A stretch of DNA of 32,018 bases. Source: CAIYYX01 sp035530135 (GTDB lineage: Bacteria; Pseudomonadota; Gammaproteobacteria; Burkholderiales; Rhodocyclaceae). The stretch is taken from positions 1 to 32,018 of the forward strand of contig DATKVJ010000130.1 in assembly GCA_035530135.1 (NCBI GenBank), given 5' to 3'. Below, piece by piece: positions 5,340 through 14,745 of this stretch. The position numbers and the translations under genes are program-made. The notes under the pieces are model-generated. The model was not told the origin of the DNA. It made no database searches and saw only the letters and a program-made list of their open reading frames with translations. Positions within the stretch are counted from its first letter, which is position 1. Each line of letters starts with the position of its first letter.

Positions 5340-6100
5340 GTCCACCGCCCCCAATCGCGGTCCGCGAGCAATTTCGCGCACAGCGTTTCAGCAAAGTCTG
5401 GACCCAGGAGCTAAACGAGGTGTTCGCCGATGTGGCGCCTTACTACGACCGTGCCAACCAGTTCGCCAGCTTCGGCATGTGGAACCGGCTGCTCGACAGC
5501 TTCATGGCGATGGTCGAGGTTCATCCGAATGAGCGGACGCTGGACGTTTGCGCCGGCACCAACGCTATCGGTATCGCGCTATTGCGGCGCGAGCCGAGCC
5601 TGGAGGTGCATGCCATGGACCGCAGCGCTGCGATGCAGGATGTCGGCCGGCAACGCGCCAGCGCCCAGGGCTTACACATCGACAGCGTGATCGGCGACGT
5701 GCACATCCTGCCCTTCCCCGACAATCATTTCGACGTGGTGACGCTGCAGTTCGCCTCGCGCCATCTCCGCGTCTCAGAAGTGTTCACCGAGATCCACCGC
5801 GTGCTCAAACCGGGGGGACGCTTTTTCCACAGCGACATGCTGCGCCCGGCCAATCCTCTGGTCGAGAAGTTCTATTACGCCTATCTGCGCGCCTGCCTGT
5901 CCTTGACCGGCCTGATGTTCGGGAGCAGTCAGGCGGCTCACAACTGCAAGAAATATTTCGTCGATGCGTTGGAGCTGTTCTATTCGGCCGACGAACTGTC
6001 CGAAGTGCTGCGCGGGCTGGGTTTCCGCGAAGTCACCGCCAAGACGGTGCTGGCCGGCACGATCGGCTTTCACCGCGCCGTCAAGCCGCAGGCTTGCTGA
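5336..6100 (+). CDS. UbiE/MenG-like class I SAM-dependent methyltransferase
   Basis: This 254-residue protein has the shape of quinone C-methyltransferases. It opens with VFADVAPYYDRANQFASFGM, which matches the UbiE/MenG start (FD-IA-RYD-N). A Rossmann SAM-binding core follows, then an acidic motif, the post-I region LPFPDNHFDVVTL, and RVLKPGGRFFHSDMLRP. The C-terminal part (YFVDALELFYSADELSEVLR and AGTIGFHRAVKP) parallels UbiE. Motif I is unusual: LDVCAGTNAIGIAL instead of the normal D-x-G-GTGD form, with Cys in place of the first Gly and Asn after GT. It probably methylates a quinone or similar hydrophobic substrate, but a shift in specificity is possible. The start is set by AGGAGG at nine bases. 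It is divergent from the cysteine-rich gene. Confidence 0.75.
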   Translation: MSPPPPIAVREQFRAQRFSKVWTQELNEVFADVAPYYDRANQFASFGMWNRLLDSFMAMVEVHPNERTLDVCAGTNAIGIALLRREPSLEVHAMDRSAAMQDVGRQRASAQGLHIDSVIGDVHILPFPDNHFDVVTLQFASRHLRVSEVFTEIHRVLKPGGRFFHSDMLRPANPLVEKFYYAYLRACLSLTGLMFGSSQAAHNCKKYFVDALELFYSADELSEVLRGLGFREVTAKTVLAGTIGFHRAVKPQAC

Positions 6101-6128
6101 GGCAGCGGCTAGCTCGCTTCGCTTACGG

Positions 6129-6155
6129 CTCGCAATGACCCATCGTCATTGCGAG
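6129..6155. repeat. REP-like inverted repeat / possible terminator
   Basis: CTCGCAATGAC (6129-6139) and GTCATTGCGAG (6145-6155) form a perfect 11-bp stem with a five-base loop. It lies between the convergent methyltransferase and CDGSH genes. The core GTCATTGCGAG occurs in dispersed repetitive intergenic sequences of many proteobacteria. There is no T tract, so a terminator role is uncertain. Confidence 0.6.
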
Positions 6156-6217
6156 CGCAGCGCGGCAGCGTGACGGCGTTGGAGCGGGTTTGGGCCCGCG
6201 CAGCCGCGGCAGTCTTT

Positions 6218-6460
6218 TCAAGCAAGCCCTTTGTGCGTGCCGTCGCAGAGCGCGCCGGTCTTGCTTTGCTTGCAGCCGCAGAAATAGACTGTCTTGCTCT
6301 CCTCCGCGGTGAACTTGATCGGGGTGAAGTCGCCGCCCTTGTGGCTGCCGTCGCAGAAGGGTTGCGACTTGCTGTTGCCGCAGGAACACCAGAAGTAATC
6401 CTTGCCCTTCACGACTTCGACAGCGAACGGGGTCTTGGCGGCGATCGTCGGTTTGCTCAT
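6218..6460 (-). CDS. Dual CDGSH iron-sulfur domain protein
   Basis: This 80-residue protein has two mitoNEET-type zinc-finger CDGSH motifs. The first is CSCGNSKSQPFCDGSH (Cys25, Cys27, Cys36, His40) and the second is CGCKQSKTGALCDGTH (Cys61, Cys63, Cys72, His76). Each three-Cys one-His set would bind a labile [2Fe-2S] cluster. Stand-alone dual-CDGSH proteins of this size occur in many bacteria and are thought to act in electron transfer or iron-sulfur/redox homeostasis, but the partner is unknown. There is no signal peptide, so it should be cytoplasmic. AGAGG lies just before the ATG at 6460. The gene is convergent with the methyltransferase and divergent from rdgC. Confidence 0.92.
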   Translation of the reverse strand: MSKPTIAAKTPFAVEVVKGKDYFWCSCGNSKSQPFCDGSHKGGDFTPIKFTAEESKTVYFCGCKQSKTGALCDGTHKGLA

Positions 6461-6599
6461 GTGTGCCTCTTCTCGAACAGGATTGAAAGAAGACCCATTA
6501 TGGCAGGAGAAGCACCGGGGTAAATAGTAGTCCTAGTTAGAACCACTGTCAGAATGGCGGCGCACAACGCGTAGAATCGCACCTTTTCGGCAAGCGATC

Positions 6600-7505
6600 A
6601 TGTGGTTCAAAAACCTTACTCTCTACCGCGTCACGGGCTGGCAGATCTCCGCCGGCAAACTCGAGGCAGCGCTCGCACGCCAGGCTTTCCAGGGCTGCGG
6701 CCAGATGGACATGGAGAGCCGCGGCTGGGTGGCTCCTCGAGGCGAGGGCGACGCCCTAGTCCATGCGCTCGGCCGGCAGCTCCTGATCGCCCTCTGCGTC
6801 GAGCAAAAGCTCCTCCCCGCTGCGGTCATCAACCAGTATGCCAAGGCCCGCGCCGAACAAATCGAGGAGCAGCAGGGCTCGCGACCGGGCCGCAAGCAAC
6901 TGCGCGAGATCAGGGAGCGGATCGCCGACGAACTGCTGCCGCGGGCATTCACGCGCCGGCGCATCAGTCACGCCTGGATAGACCCGGTCAACGGCTGGCT
7001 GGTCATCGACGCCGCGAACCTGGTCCGAGCCGAGGAGGTTCTCGAAACGCTGCGGAAGTCACTCGATGAATTGCCGCTCGCCCTGGTCAACACCCGCACC
7101 TCGCCGACCTCGGCGATGACCGCCTGGCTCGCCACCAACGAAGCGCCGCCCGGATTCAGCATCGATCGCGATTGCGAGATGCTGGCACCCGGCGAAGCCA
7201 AGGCCACGGTGCGCTACGTCCGCCATCCGCTCGAGGCGCAGGAGATCCGCGCGCACATCGAGGAAGGAAAGCAGGTGACCAAGCTGGCGCTGACCTGGAA
7301 CGAGCGGATCTCCTTTCTGCTGCACGAGAACCTGCAGGTCAAGCGACTGGCCTTCCTGGATATTCTCAAGGAGCAGTCCGAGCAGAATGCGGAAGCCGTC
7401 GGCGAGCAATTCGACGCCGACTTCGCGATCATGGCCGGGGAACTCGCCCGCTTCCTGCCAGAGCTCGTCGCGGCGCTCGGCGGCATGAAGGATGAAACAT
7501 CATGA
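6600..7505 (+). CDS. rdgC: Recombination-associated protein RdgC
   Basis: This 301-residue protein closely matches the RdgC family in length (E. coli about 303) and sequence. It starts MWFKNLTLYRVTGW and has the family segments QGWVAPR-like (SRGWVAPRGEG), RPGRKQLREIRERIADELLP and HAWIDPVNGWLVIDA, and a C-terminal WNERISFLLHENLQVKRLAF. RdgC is a nucleoid-associated protein that forms a ring-shaped dimer on double-stranded DNA and modulates RecA-dependent recombination. The last four bases overlap the SDR gene (ATGA), suggesting coupled translation. The 139-base upstream gap holds a TAGAAT hexamer (6572-6577) that could be a -10 box, without a clear -35. Confidence 0.95.
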   Translation: MWFKNLTLYRVTGWQISAGKLEAALARQAFQGCGQMDMESRGWVAPRGEGDALVHALGRQLLIALCVEQKLLPAAVINQYAKARAEQIEEQQGSRPGRKQLREIRERIADELLPRAFTRRRISHAWIDPVNGWLVIDAANLVRAEEVLETLRKSLDELPLALVNTRTSPTSAMTAWLATNEAPPGFSIDRDCEMLAPGEAKATVRYVRHPLEAQEIRAHIEEGKQVTKLALTWNERISFLLHENLQVKRLAFLDILKEQSEQNAEAVGEQFDADFAIMAGELARFLPELVAALGGMKDETS

Positions 7506-8200
7506 GCGCGCCCTCGGTGCTCATCGTCGGCGCCTCGCGCGGGCTCGGCTTGGGACTGGCGACCGAGTTCGTCTCGCGCGGCTGGCGCGTGGTGGCCAGC
7601 GCCCGTCAGCCCGGCCGGGCCGAAGCGCTCAAGACGCTCGCCTTGGCGAACCCGGGCAAGCTCGAAATCGAGGCCGTGGACATCGACCGGAGGGAACAGG
7701 TCGTGGCACTGAGCCGGCGTCTGGCTGGGAGGTCTTTCGACATCGTGTTCGTCAACGCCGGCATCATGGGGCCGGCGCACCAGCGCGCCGAAGAGGCCAC
7801 CGTGGAAGAGGTCGGACAATTGTTCTACACCAACGCCGTCGCGCCGGTCGCCCTGGCCCGGCTCTTTCTCGACCGGATCAAGCCCGAGGGCGGCGTGCTG
7901 GCCTTCATGAGCTCGCGCCTGGGCAGCGTCGCCGGCAACACCGAAGGCGGCACCGAACTCTACCGGGCCAGCAAGGCGGCGCTCAACTCGCTCACCCGCG
8001 GCCTCGCCGCGGAACTGCGCGAGCGGTCGATCGCCGTGCTCTCGCTGCACCCCGGCTGGGTCAGGACCGACATGGGTGGCGCTTCCGCCCCGCTGGACGT
8101 GGCGACCAGCGCGCGCGGCCTGATCGACGTGATGATCGGGCGACGCGGCAGCCGCGGCCATGACTATCTGGATTATTCCGGCGCAAAGATCCCCTGGTAG
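7502..8200 (+). CDS. SDR-family NAD(P)-dependent oxidoreductase
   Basis: This 232-residue classical short-chain dehydrogenase/reductase has the cofactor-binding glycine motif GASRGLGLG near residue 10, NAG at about residues 80-82 and the catalytic serine region FMSSRLGS. The active-site pair is in YRASKAALN, and the helix LHPGWVRTDMGG follows. The sequence VVASARQP after beta-2 favours NADP binding (Arg). Substrate cannot be deduced. Similar proteins near housekeeping genes are often annotated as C-factor-like or generic SDRs. The ATG overlaps the rdgC stop codon, so the two are probably one operon. The 61 bases to fliE, which is convergent, contain no clear terminator. Confidence 0.88.
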   Translation: MSAPSVLIVGASRGLGLGLATEFVSRGWRVVASARQPGRAEALKTLALANPGKLEIEAVDIDRREQVVALSRRLAGRSFDIVFVNAGIMGPAHQRAEEATVEEVGQLFYTNAVAPVALARLFLDRIKPEGGVLAFMSSRLGSVAGNTEGGTELYRASKAALNSLTRGLAAELRERSIAVLSLHPGWVRTDMGGASAPLDVATSARGLIDVMIGRRGSRGHDYLDYSGAKIPW

Positions 8201-8261
8201 GTCCGGGGGACGCGCGCCGGGCGATGGAATCAGGGACAGGGCGAGGCTGCGACGGCGACGC

Positions 8262-8588
8262 TCACACCTGCATGTTCATGATGTTCTGATAGGCCGTCAC
8301 CAGCTTGTTGCGCACCTGCACCATCTGCTGGAAGGAAAGATTGGCCTTCTGCAGGTTGATCATCACATCCTGGAGATTGACGTTGCTGTTGCCGGAGGCG
8401 AAGTCCTGGGTCATCTGCTGCGCCGACTGCTGGGCCTGGCTGACTTGATCGATGGCGCTCTTCAAGGCCTGGCTGAAATCGGTGCCGCCGGCGGCATTGG
8501 CGGCTTGCGCCGACTTCCCGCCGGCGAGGGCGGAGGCCGAACGCAATTCGGTCAGCATCGAATCGAGTTGTCTTGTATCAATCGCCAT
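8262..8588 (-). CDS. fliE: Flagellar hook-basal body complex protein FliE
   Basis: This 108-residue protein is the MS-ring/rod junction protein FliE. The C-terminal half (TDFSQALKSAIDQVSQAQQS, VNLQDVMINLQKANLSFQQM, VQVRNKLVTAYQNIMNMQV) is the conserved helical domain ending in the family-typical IMNMQV. FliE is exported early and links FliF to the proximal rod. GGGAG lies seven bases before the ATG. The gene sits behind fleR but has its own strong sigma-54 promoter at 8636-8651, so it need not depend on fleSR transcription. In many betaproteobacteria fliE is next to fliF; here fleR and fleS separate them. Confidence 0.95.
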   Translation of the reverse strand: MAIDTRQLDSMLTELRSASALAGGKSAQAANAAGGTDFSQALKSAIDQVSQAQQSAQQMTQDFASGNSNVNLQDVMINLQKANLSFQQMVQVRNKLVTAYQNIMNMQV

Positions 8589-8635
8589 GGTCGATCTCCC
8601 AGGCCGGTCCAGACGGGCCTTTTGCCCATTCTAAT

Positions 8636-8651
8636 AGCAATCGACGTGCCA
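8636..8651 (-). promoter_or_regulatory. Sigma-54 promoter of fliE
   Basis: Read on the minus strand, the site is TGGCACGTCGATTGCT, a full match to TGGCAC-N5-TTGCW with GG at 8650-8649 and GC at 8638-8637. Transcription would start near 8625, about 37 bases before the fliE ATG. FleR, encoded immediately upstream, is the obvious activator. Confidence 0.88.
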
Positions 8652-8668
8652 GGAAAGCAGGTAGAGTG

Positions 8669-9992
<1,324 letters not shown>

Positions 9993-10000
<8 letters not shown>

Positions 10001-11192
10001 GTTCTTTCGTGTCATTGACGATCGTCGCCTGCATGGACAGCGGCAGCGTGACCACGAATTCGCTGCCGCCGGCGGGCTCGGAAGTGACCTCGATGTTGCC
10101 GCCGTGGGCGCGGGCCACGCCGCGGGCAATCGCCAGCCCCAGGCCGGTGCCCTCGTTGCGGGTGGTGAAAAACGGCTCGAACAGCCGCGCCACTACGGTG
10201 GCGGACATGCCCGGACCGTTGTCCCTGACGCTGAAAGCCAGCGTCTCTTCGGTACGACGCACCGCCAGCCCCACCTCGCCGTCGGCCACGCTTGCCGCCG
10301 CCTGCAGCGCGTTCTCGAGCAGATTGGTGAGCGCCCCGAAGAGCGCCTTGCGGTTGCCGGTGAACTGCGTCTCGTCCGTCTCGTCATCCACGCGGAAGAC
10401 CACCTGGCGCGAACGCGCCAGGGGTTCGATGGTCTGGCGCAGTTCCTGCAGCAGATCGGCGACGACCAGCGATTCACGGCCGAGCACCTCGCCGCGGGCG
10501 AAGAGCAGCATGTCCTGGATCAGGCGCTCCAGGTGCTTCAGGCGCGCCACCGCCTTCTGCGCGATGGCGATGCGGCTGGCCGCGGGCAACTCCGGGTTTT
10601 CCAGATTGGCGGCGTAGAGCAGCGCCGCGGCCAGCGGCGTGCGCAACTGGTGGGCGAGTTGCGCCGCCATCTCGCCCATCGCAGCCAGGCGCTCGTGGCG
10701 CTCGGCCTGCGCCTTCAGGCGATGCGCCTCGGTGATATCATTGAGCAGCACGATGCGGCCGCCGGCGGAGTCGAGCGGCGTCACCAATACCGCGACGCGG
10801 CGCTTGGCCGCCGCCAGATACTCCCCCGGCGTATCATCGGCGGCCAGCTTCTCCCGCTCGATGACTTGCCAGGACTTGCCCGGCAGGCCGGCCCCGAGGA
10901 TCATTTCGGCGGCGGGATTGGACTGCGACACGCAGCCCGTGGCATCGAGCACCACCACGCCGGCCGGCAGAGCGGACAGGAGCAGCGACAAGCGTTCGGT
11001 CAATGCCGCCTTCTCCTGATATTGCTGGCGCAGAGCGCCGTTGGCCGCAGCGAGTTCTCCGGTGAGCGCCGCCACCTGTGCTTGCAGGCCGGTATAGGCG
11101 GTGGACAGCTCCTCCGATGCCTGGTTGAAGATTCGGAAGGCTTCGGCCAGGCTTTCCGGCTCGTTCTCGGTGGGTCGTGGATCTTGGCTCAT
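9993..11192 (-). CDS. fleS: Flagellar sensor histidine kinase FleS (FlrB type)
   Basis: This 399-residue kinase has no membrane segment, so it should be cytoplasmic. A coiled coil (about residues 20-75) leads into a PAS domain (about 72-160; LLSALPAGVVVLDATGCV). The dimerisation helix follows, with the phosphorylated His181 in LAHQLRTPLAAA. The catalytic ATPase domain has the N box NLLENALQA, the G1 box DNGPGMS and the G2 box GTGLGLAIARGVARAHGG. It should phosphorylate FleR, encoded next and overlapping it by eight bases. The ATG at 11192 is chosen because the protein proper begins at MSQDPRP; no strong ribosome-binding site precedes it. The signal sensed in FlrB-type systems is thought to be assembly of the export apparatus and MS ring. 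Confidence 0.92.
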
Positions 11193-11386
11193 GGTGGTGT
11201 CAGATCGCTTGTGCCCGATGATGGCAGATTCGAAGTGACGAGACAAGACAAGGTCCGGGTGCGGGATGTCCCAGGAATAAAAGGCGAAATACCCGTCAAA
11301 AACGCCTGTTTTTCTCGGACAAGCGCCGGAGGGCGAGGGCATAATTGGGAAAGGGCCATACTAGGCGACCACGGGATTACCCATAC
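11193..11386. other. Divergent intergenic region between fleS and fliF
   Basis: These 194 bases must hold promoters for both flagellar operons. No TGGCAC/TTGC sigma-54 pair with the correct N10 spacing and no sigma-28 site was found on either strand. A TTGACG hexamer on the minus strand (near 11291-11296) could be a -35 box for fleS but lacks a good -10. A small dyad, AAAAAC/GTTTTT, lies at 11298-11313. Confidence 0.5.
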
Positions 11387-13021
11387 ATGGCGAGCGCGGA
11401 ACAGGCAACGGCAATCCCACTATCCTTGCAGGCATTCAACCGCCTGACCATGAGCCAAAAGCTCGGCGCCATGGTCGTGGTCGCCCTGTCTGTCGCCTTG
11501 CTGGCCGGCACCTGGCTGTGGAGCCGGTCAATCGACTACAGCGTGTTGTTTTCCAACGTCTCCGACCGGGACGGCGGCGATATCATCGCCTCGCTGCAGC
11601 AGATGAACGTGCCCTACAAGTTCTCCGAACACGGCAGCGCGATCCTGGTTCCCGCCACCCAGGTCCACGAAACCCGCCTGAAACTCGCCTCGCAGGGACT
11701 GCCCAAGGGTGGCCTGGTCGGCTTCGAGGTGATGGATAACCAGAAACTCGGCGCCAGCCAGTTCCTCGAACAGGTCAACTACCAGCGCGCCCTGGAAGGC
11801 GAATTGGCGCGCACCGTCCAGTCGCTCGCCGCGGTGCGCGGCGCCCGCGTGCATCTGGCCATCCCCAAGCAGTCGGCATTCGTGAGCGACGAGCAGAAGC
11901 CGACCGCCTCTGTGCTGGTCTATCTGCAGCCCGGACGGACGCTCGAACCCAGCCAGATATCCGGCATCGTGCACCTCGTCTCGTCCGCGGTGCCGCAGCT
12001 CGCGCCGGAGAACGTCAGCGTGGTCGACGGCAACGGCAATCTGATTTCCCAGTCGAGGGATCCGTTGCGCGACGCGGGCCTGGACCCAACCCAGCTGAAA
12101 TACGAACACGAGGTGGAGGCGGGCTACGTCAAGCGCATCGAGACCATCCTCGAACCCTTTGTCGGCGCAGGCAACGTGCGCGCCCAGGTCACCGCAGATC
12201 TCGACTTTTCCCAGACCGAGCAGATGGCGGAGAGCTACCAGCCCAATCCGGCACCTGACACGGCGATCCGCAGCGAACAGACGAGCGAGACCGGCAACGC
12301 CGTCCCCGGCGCCGTCGGCGTGCCCGGCGCGCTCTCCAACCAGCCGCCGGTGCCGGCGACCGCGCCGATCACCACCCCGCCGGCGGCGGGCACCGGCCAG
12401 GCAGGGCGACAACCGGTGAACTTCAACAAGAACGCCACCATCAACTACGAGCTGGACAAGACCATCAAGCACACCAAGGGCGTGCCAGGATCGATCAAGC
12501 GGCTCTCGGTCGCGGTCGTCGTCAATTACAAGAACGCCCCCTCCGGCAATGGCGGCAAGACCAGATCGACGCCGCTCTCCGCCGCAGAGATGAAGCAGAT
12601 CAACGATCTGGTGCACGAGGCGATGGGCTATTCCAAGGCGCGCGGCGACACGGTCAATGTCGTCAATACCTCATTCACGCCCAGCACCGTCGAGAAGGAG
12701 GCTGTCCCCGAAATACCGCTGTGGAAGAATCCGGAAATTCTCGCCATGGCCCAGGAAGGAATCAAATATCTGCTGCTGGCCATTGTCGCCCTGCTGCTCT
12801 GGAGTCGGTTGGTGAAGCCGCTCCTGGGCAACCTGCTGCAGCCGCCGCCAGCCGTTGCCGAAGAGGGTCCGGGGGGACTGGTGGAGTTCGAGGACCGCGA
12901 GGCACAGATCCAGCACATGGCCTACGACGCCAAGCTGGCCAGCGTGCGCGATCTGGCCAAGACCGATCCCAAGACGGTTGCCAACGTCATCAAGGAATGG
13001 TCGGGCAGCGGCAATGAGTGA
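11387..13021 (+). CDS. fliF: Flagellar MS-ring protein FliF
   Basis: This 544-residue protein forms the membrane-embedded MS ring on which the flagellum assembles. The start is the ATG at 11387 (MASAEQATAIPLS); upstream reading adds non-family residues. A transmembrane helix at about residues 41-61 (MVVVALSVALLAGTWLWS) is followed by ring-building motifs: VLFSNVSDRDGGDIIASLQQ, YQRALEGELARTVQSLAAVR and VRGARVHLAIPKQS. A Pro/Thr/Gly-rich loop comes next (about 290-340), then a second helix (KYLLLAIVALLLWSRLVKP). The acidic cytoplasmic tail that binds FliG ends with VANVIKEWSGSGNE. The stop overlaps fliG by eight bases. It is the first gene of the rightward fliF-fliR block. Confidence 0.96.
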   Translation: MASAEQATAIPLSLQAFNRLTMSQKLGAMVVVALSVALLAGTWLWSRSIDYSVLFSNVSDRDGGDIIASLQQMNVPYKFSEHGSAILVPATQVHETRLKLASQGLPKGGLVGFEVMDNQKLGASQFLEQVNYQRALEGELARTVQSLAAVRGARVHLAIPKQSAFVSDEQKPTASVLVYLQPGRTLEPSQISGIVHLVSSAVPQLAPENVSVVDGNGNLISQSRDPLRDAGLDPTQLKYEHEVEAGYVKRIETILEPFVGAGNVRAQVTADLDFSQTEQMAESYQPNPAPDTAIRSEQTSETGNAVPGAVGVPGALSNQPPVPATAPITTPPAAGTGQAGRQPVNFNKNATINYELDKTIKHTKGVPGSIKRLSVAVVVNYKNAPSGNGGKTRSTPLSAAEMKQINDLVHEAMGYSKARGDTVNVVNTSFTPSTVEKEAVPEIPLWKNPEILAMAQEGIKYLLLAIVALLLWSRLVKPLLGNLLQPPPAVAEEGPGGLVEFEDREAQIQHMAYDAKLASVRDLAKTDPKTVANVIKEWSGSGNE

Positions 13022-14003
13022 CGGCGTCGAAAAGAGCGCGATCCTGCTGCTTTCGCTCGGTGAGAACGAGGCCGCCGAGGTGCTGAAACACTTGGGACCA
13101 CGCGAGGTGCAGAAGGTCAGCAAAGCGATGTCGCAGCTGAAGGCGGTGTCGCACGAGAAGGTCGAGGAGGTGTTGGACGATCTGCGCAAGCACACCGAAA
13201 AGGGCGGCTCGATGTCGGTGGACGAAGCCATGCTGCGCTCGATGCTGATCAAGGCGCTCGGCGACGATCGCGCCGCAAACCTGATTTCGCGCATCATGTC
13301 GGGCAGCGAGACGGCCGGCTTCGACGGCTTGAAGTGGATAGACGCCTCGACCATCGCCGACCTCGTCAGGAACGAACACCCGCAGATCATCGCCGCCATC
13401 CTCGCCCACCTGGAGTTCGACCAGGCCGGCGACATCCTCAAGTATTTCACCGAACGCCTGAGGAACGACGTTTTGCTGCGCATCGCCACCATCGACGGCG
13501 TCCAGCCGGAGGCGCTGCACGAGCTGAACGATGCGCTGACCCGGCTGCTGTCGGGTTCCGCGAGCATCAAGAAGACCAGCCTGGGCGGCGTCCGCCACGC
13601 CGCAGAAATTCTCAATTTCGTCGGCCAGGCCTTGGAGACGTCGATCATCGACAACGTGCGCGAATACGATCCGGATCTCGCCCAGAAGATCCTCGACGAA
13701 ATGTTCGTGTTCGAAAACCTGAACGACGTCGACGACCGCGGCATCCAGTTGCTGCTGCGCGAGATCCAGTCCGACTCGCTGATCATTGCGCTAAAGGGCT
13801 CCTCCGAAGCGCTGCGCGAAAAGATCTTCAAGAACATGTCATCCCGCGCCGGCGAAATGCTCCGGGAGGATCTCGAAGCGAAGGGTCCGGTGCGCCTATC
13901 CGAGGTCGAGGCCGAGCAGAAGGAGATCCTCAAGGTGGCGCGGCGGCTCGCCGACGAAGGCCAGATCGTGCTCGGCGGCGGCGCCGAAGACCAATTCATC
14001 TGA
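13014..14003 (+). CDS. fliG: Flagellar motor switch protein FliG
   Basis: This 329-residue C-ring protein connects the MS ring (FliF) to FliM and interacts with the stator. The N-terminal domain starts GVEKSAILLLSLGENEAAEV. The middle domain has the conserved EHPQ motif in VRNEHPQIIAAILAHL. The C-terminal domain (MFVFENLNDVDDRGIQLLLR to LKGSSEALREKIFKNMSSRA) contains the charged torque helix. It ends with the usual EILKVARRLADEGQIVLGG. The ATG at 13014 overlaps the end of fliF by eight bases, so the two are translationally coupled. All expected domains are present with no gaps. Confidence 0.97.
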   Translation: MSDGVEKSAILLLSLGENEAAEVLKHLGPREVQKVSKAMSQLKAVSHEKVEEVLDDLRKHTEKGGSMSVDEAMLRSMLIKALGDDRAANLISRIMSGSETAGFDGLKWIDASTIADLVRNEHPQIIAAILAHLEFDQAGDILKYFTERLRNDVLLRIATIDGVQPEALHELNDALTRLLSGSASIKKTSLGGVRHAAEILNFVGQALETSIIDNVREYDPDLAQKILDEMFVFENLNDVDDRGIQLLLREIQSDSLIIALKGSSEALREKIFKNMSSRAGEMLREDLEAKGPVRLSEVEAEQKEILKVARRLADEGQIVLGGGAEDQFI

Positions 14004-14020
14004 GCGGCGGCGCCGAGCGC

Positions 14021-14080
14021 ATGAAGCCAACGGCTATTCCCCTACGGATCAGGGCGACATCCCGTAGAATCCGGCCATGA
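14021..14080 (+). CDS. Possible 19-residue ORF overlapping the fliH start
   Basis: ATG at 14021 opens a frame MKPTAIPLRIRATSRRIRP whose TGA (14078-14080) overlaps the fliH ATG (14077-14079). It fills the 73-base gap after fliG. There is no good ribosome-binding site, so it may be chance. If translated it would couple fliH to upstream ribosomes. Confidence 0.2.
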   Translation: MKPTAIPLRIRATSRRIRP

Positions 14081-14745
14081 ACTCGGAAGTCGACAAGGGC
14101 AAACTGTCTGCCTGGGAACGCTGGGAGATGGCCATCCTCGATGGCCCCGAGGCGGAGCGCAGCCCGGGCAAGCGGGACGCGCCGCTCCTGGAGCCGGAGA
14201 TCGCCCTGCCGACCGCGGAGGAGATCGAGCAGCTCCGCCAGTCGGCGCAACAGGAAGGTTTCCAGCGGGGCCACCGGGACGGCTATAGCGCTGGGCAGGC
14301 GCAGGCCAGCGCCGAAGGCCGGCAACTGGCAGAACTGGCGGTTCAACTCGATCAGGCCCTGGCGCAATTCGATCAGCAGGTGGCCGAGGATCTGCTGCAC
14401 CTGGCCATCGAAGTGGCGCGTCAGGTGGTGCGCCAGTCGGTCGCCGTCAAGCCCGAACGGGTGATCGGGGTGATCCACGAGGCGCTGGCGCAGATGCCTC
14501 TGCAGCACGCGGTAATCCGTCTGAATCCCGAGGATGCGTCGCTGGCGCGCTCCTACCTGGGCGACCAACTCGCCCACGCGGGCCATCGCATCCTGGAGGA
14601 TCCGCGCCAGGAGCGCGGCGGCTGCGTCATCGAGTCGGGCGGCAGCCAACTCGACGCCAGCGTGTCAACGCGCTGGCGTCGCGTCGCGGAGAGCCTGGGC
14701 GCCAGCTCGGATTGGCTCGAAGAGCAGCGGGAGACGCCACCTTGA
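14077..14745 (+). CDS. fliH: Flagellar export regulator FliH
   Basis: This 222-residue FliH holds the export ATPase FliI as an inhibitory and targeting partner. The N-terminal part is variable and contains SAWERWEMAILDGPEAE, a Trp-bearing segment of the kind that binds FlhA/FliN. The middle has a short glycine-repeat-like segment (GFQRGHRDGYSAGQAQASAEG) of the GxxxG type characteristic of FliH, followed by a coiled coil. The C-terminal domain (DLLHLAIEVARQVVRQSVAV and RGGCVIESGGSQLDASVSTR) matches the FliH/YscL/V-ATPase E-subunit family. Its stop overlaps the TTG start of fliI by four bases. It starts 73 bases after fliG, a slightly larger gap than its neighbours. Confidence 0.93.
   Translation: MNSEVDKGKLSAWERWEMAILDGPEAERSPGKRDAPLLEPEIALPTAEEIEQLRQSAQQEGFQRGHRDGYSAGQAQASAEGRQLAELAVQLDQALAQFDQQVAEDLLHLAIEVARQVVRQSVAVKPERVIGVIHEALAQMPLQHAVIRLNPEDASLARSYLGDQLAHAGHRILEDPRQERGGCVIESGGSQLDASVSTRWRRVAESLGASSDWLEEQRETPP

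Noticed and set aside
6602..8163. Long Arg/Pro/Ala-rich open frames overlapping rdgC and the SDR gene
   Set aside because: They are alternate-frame readings of GC-rich coding DNA; the family-matching frames are clear.
11193..11386. Sigma-54 promoter for fliF
   Set aside because: Candidates such as TGG(C)AGATTCGAAGT near 11231 and the GG-rich run near 11329 break the GG-N10-GC rule or lack the TTGC half.
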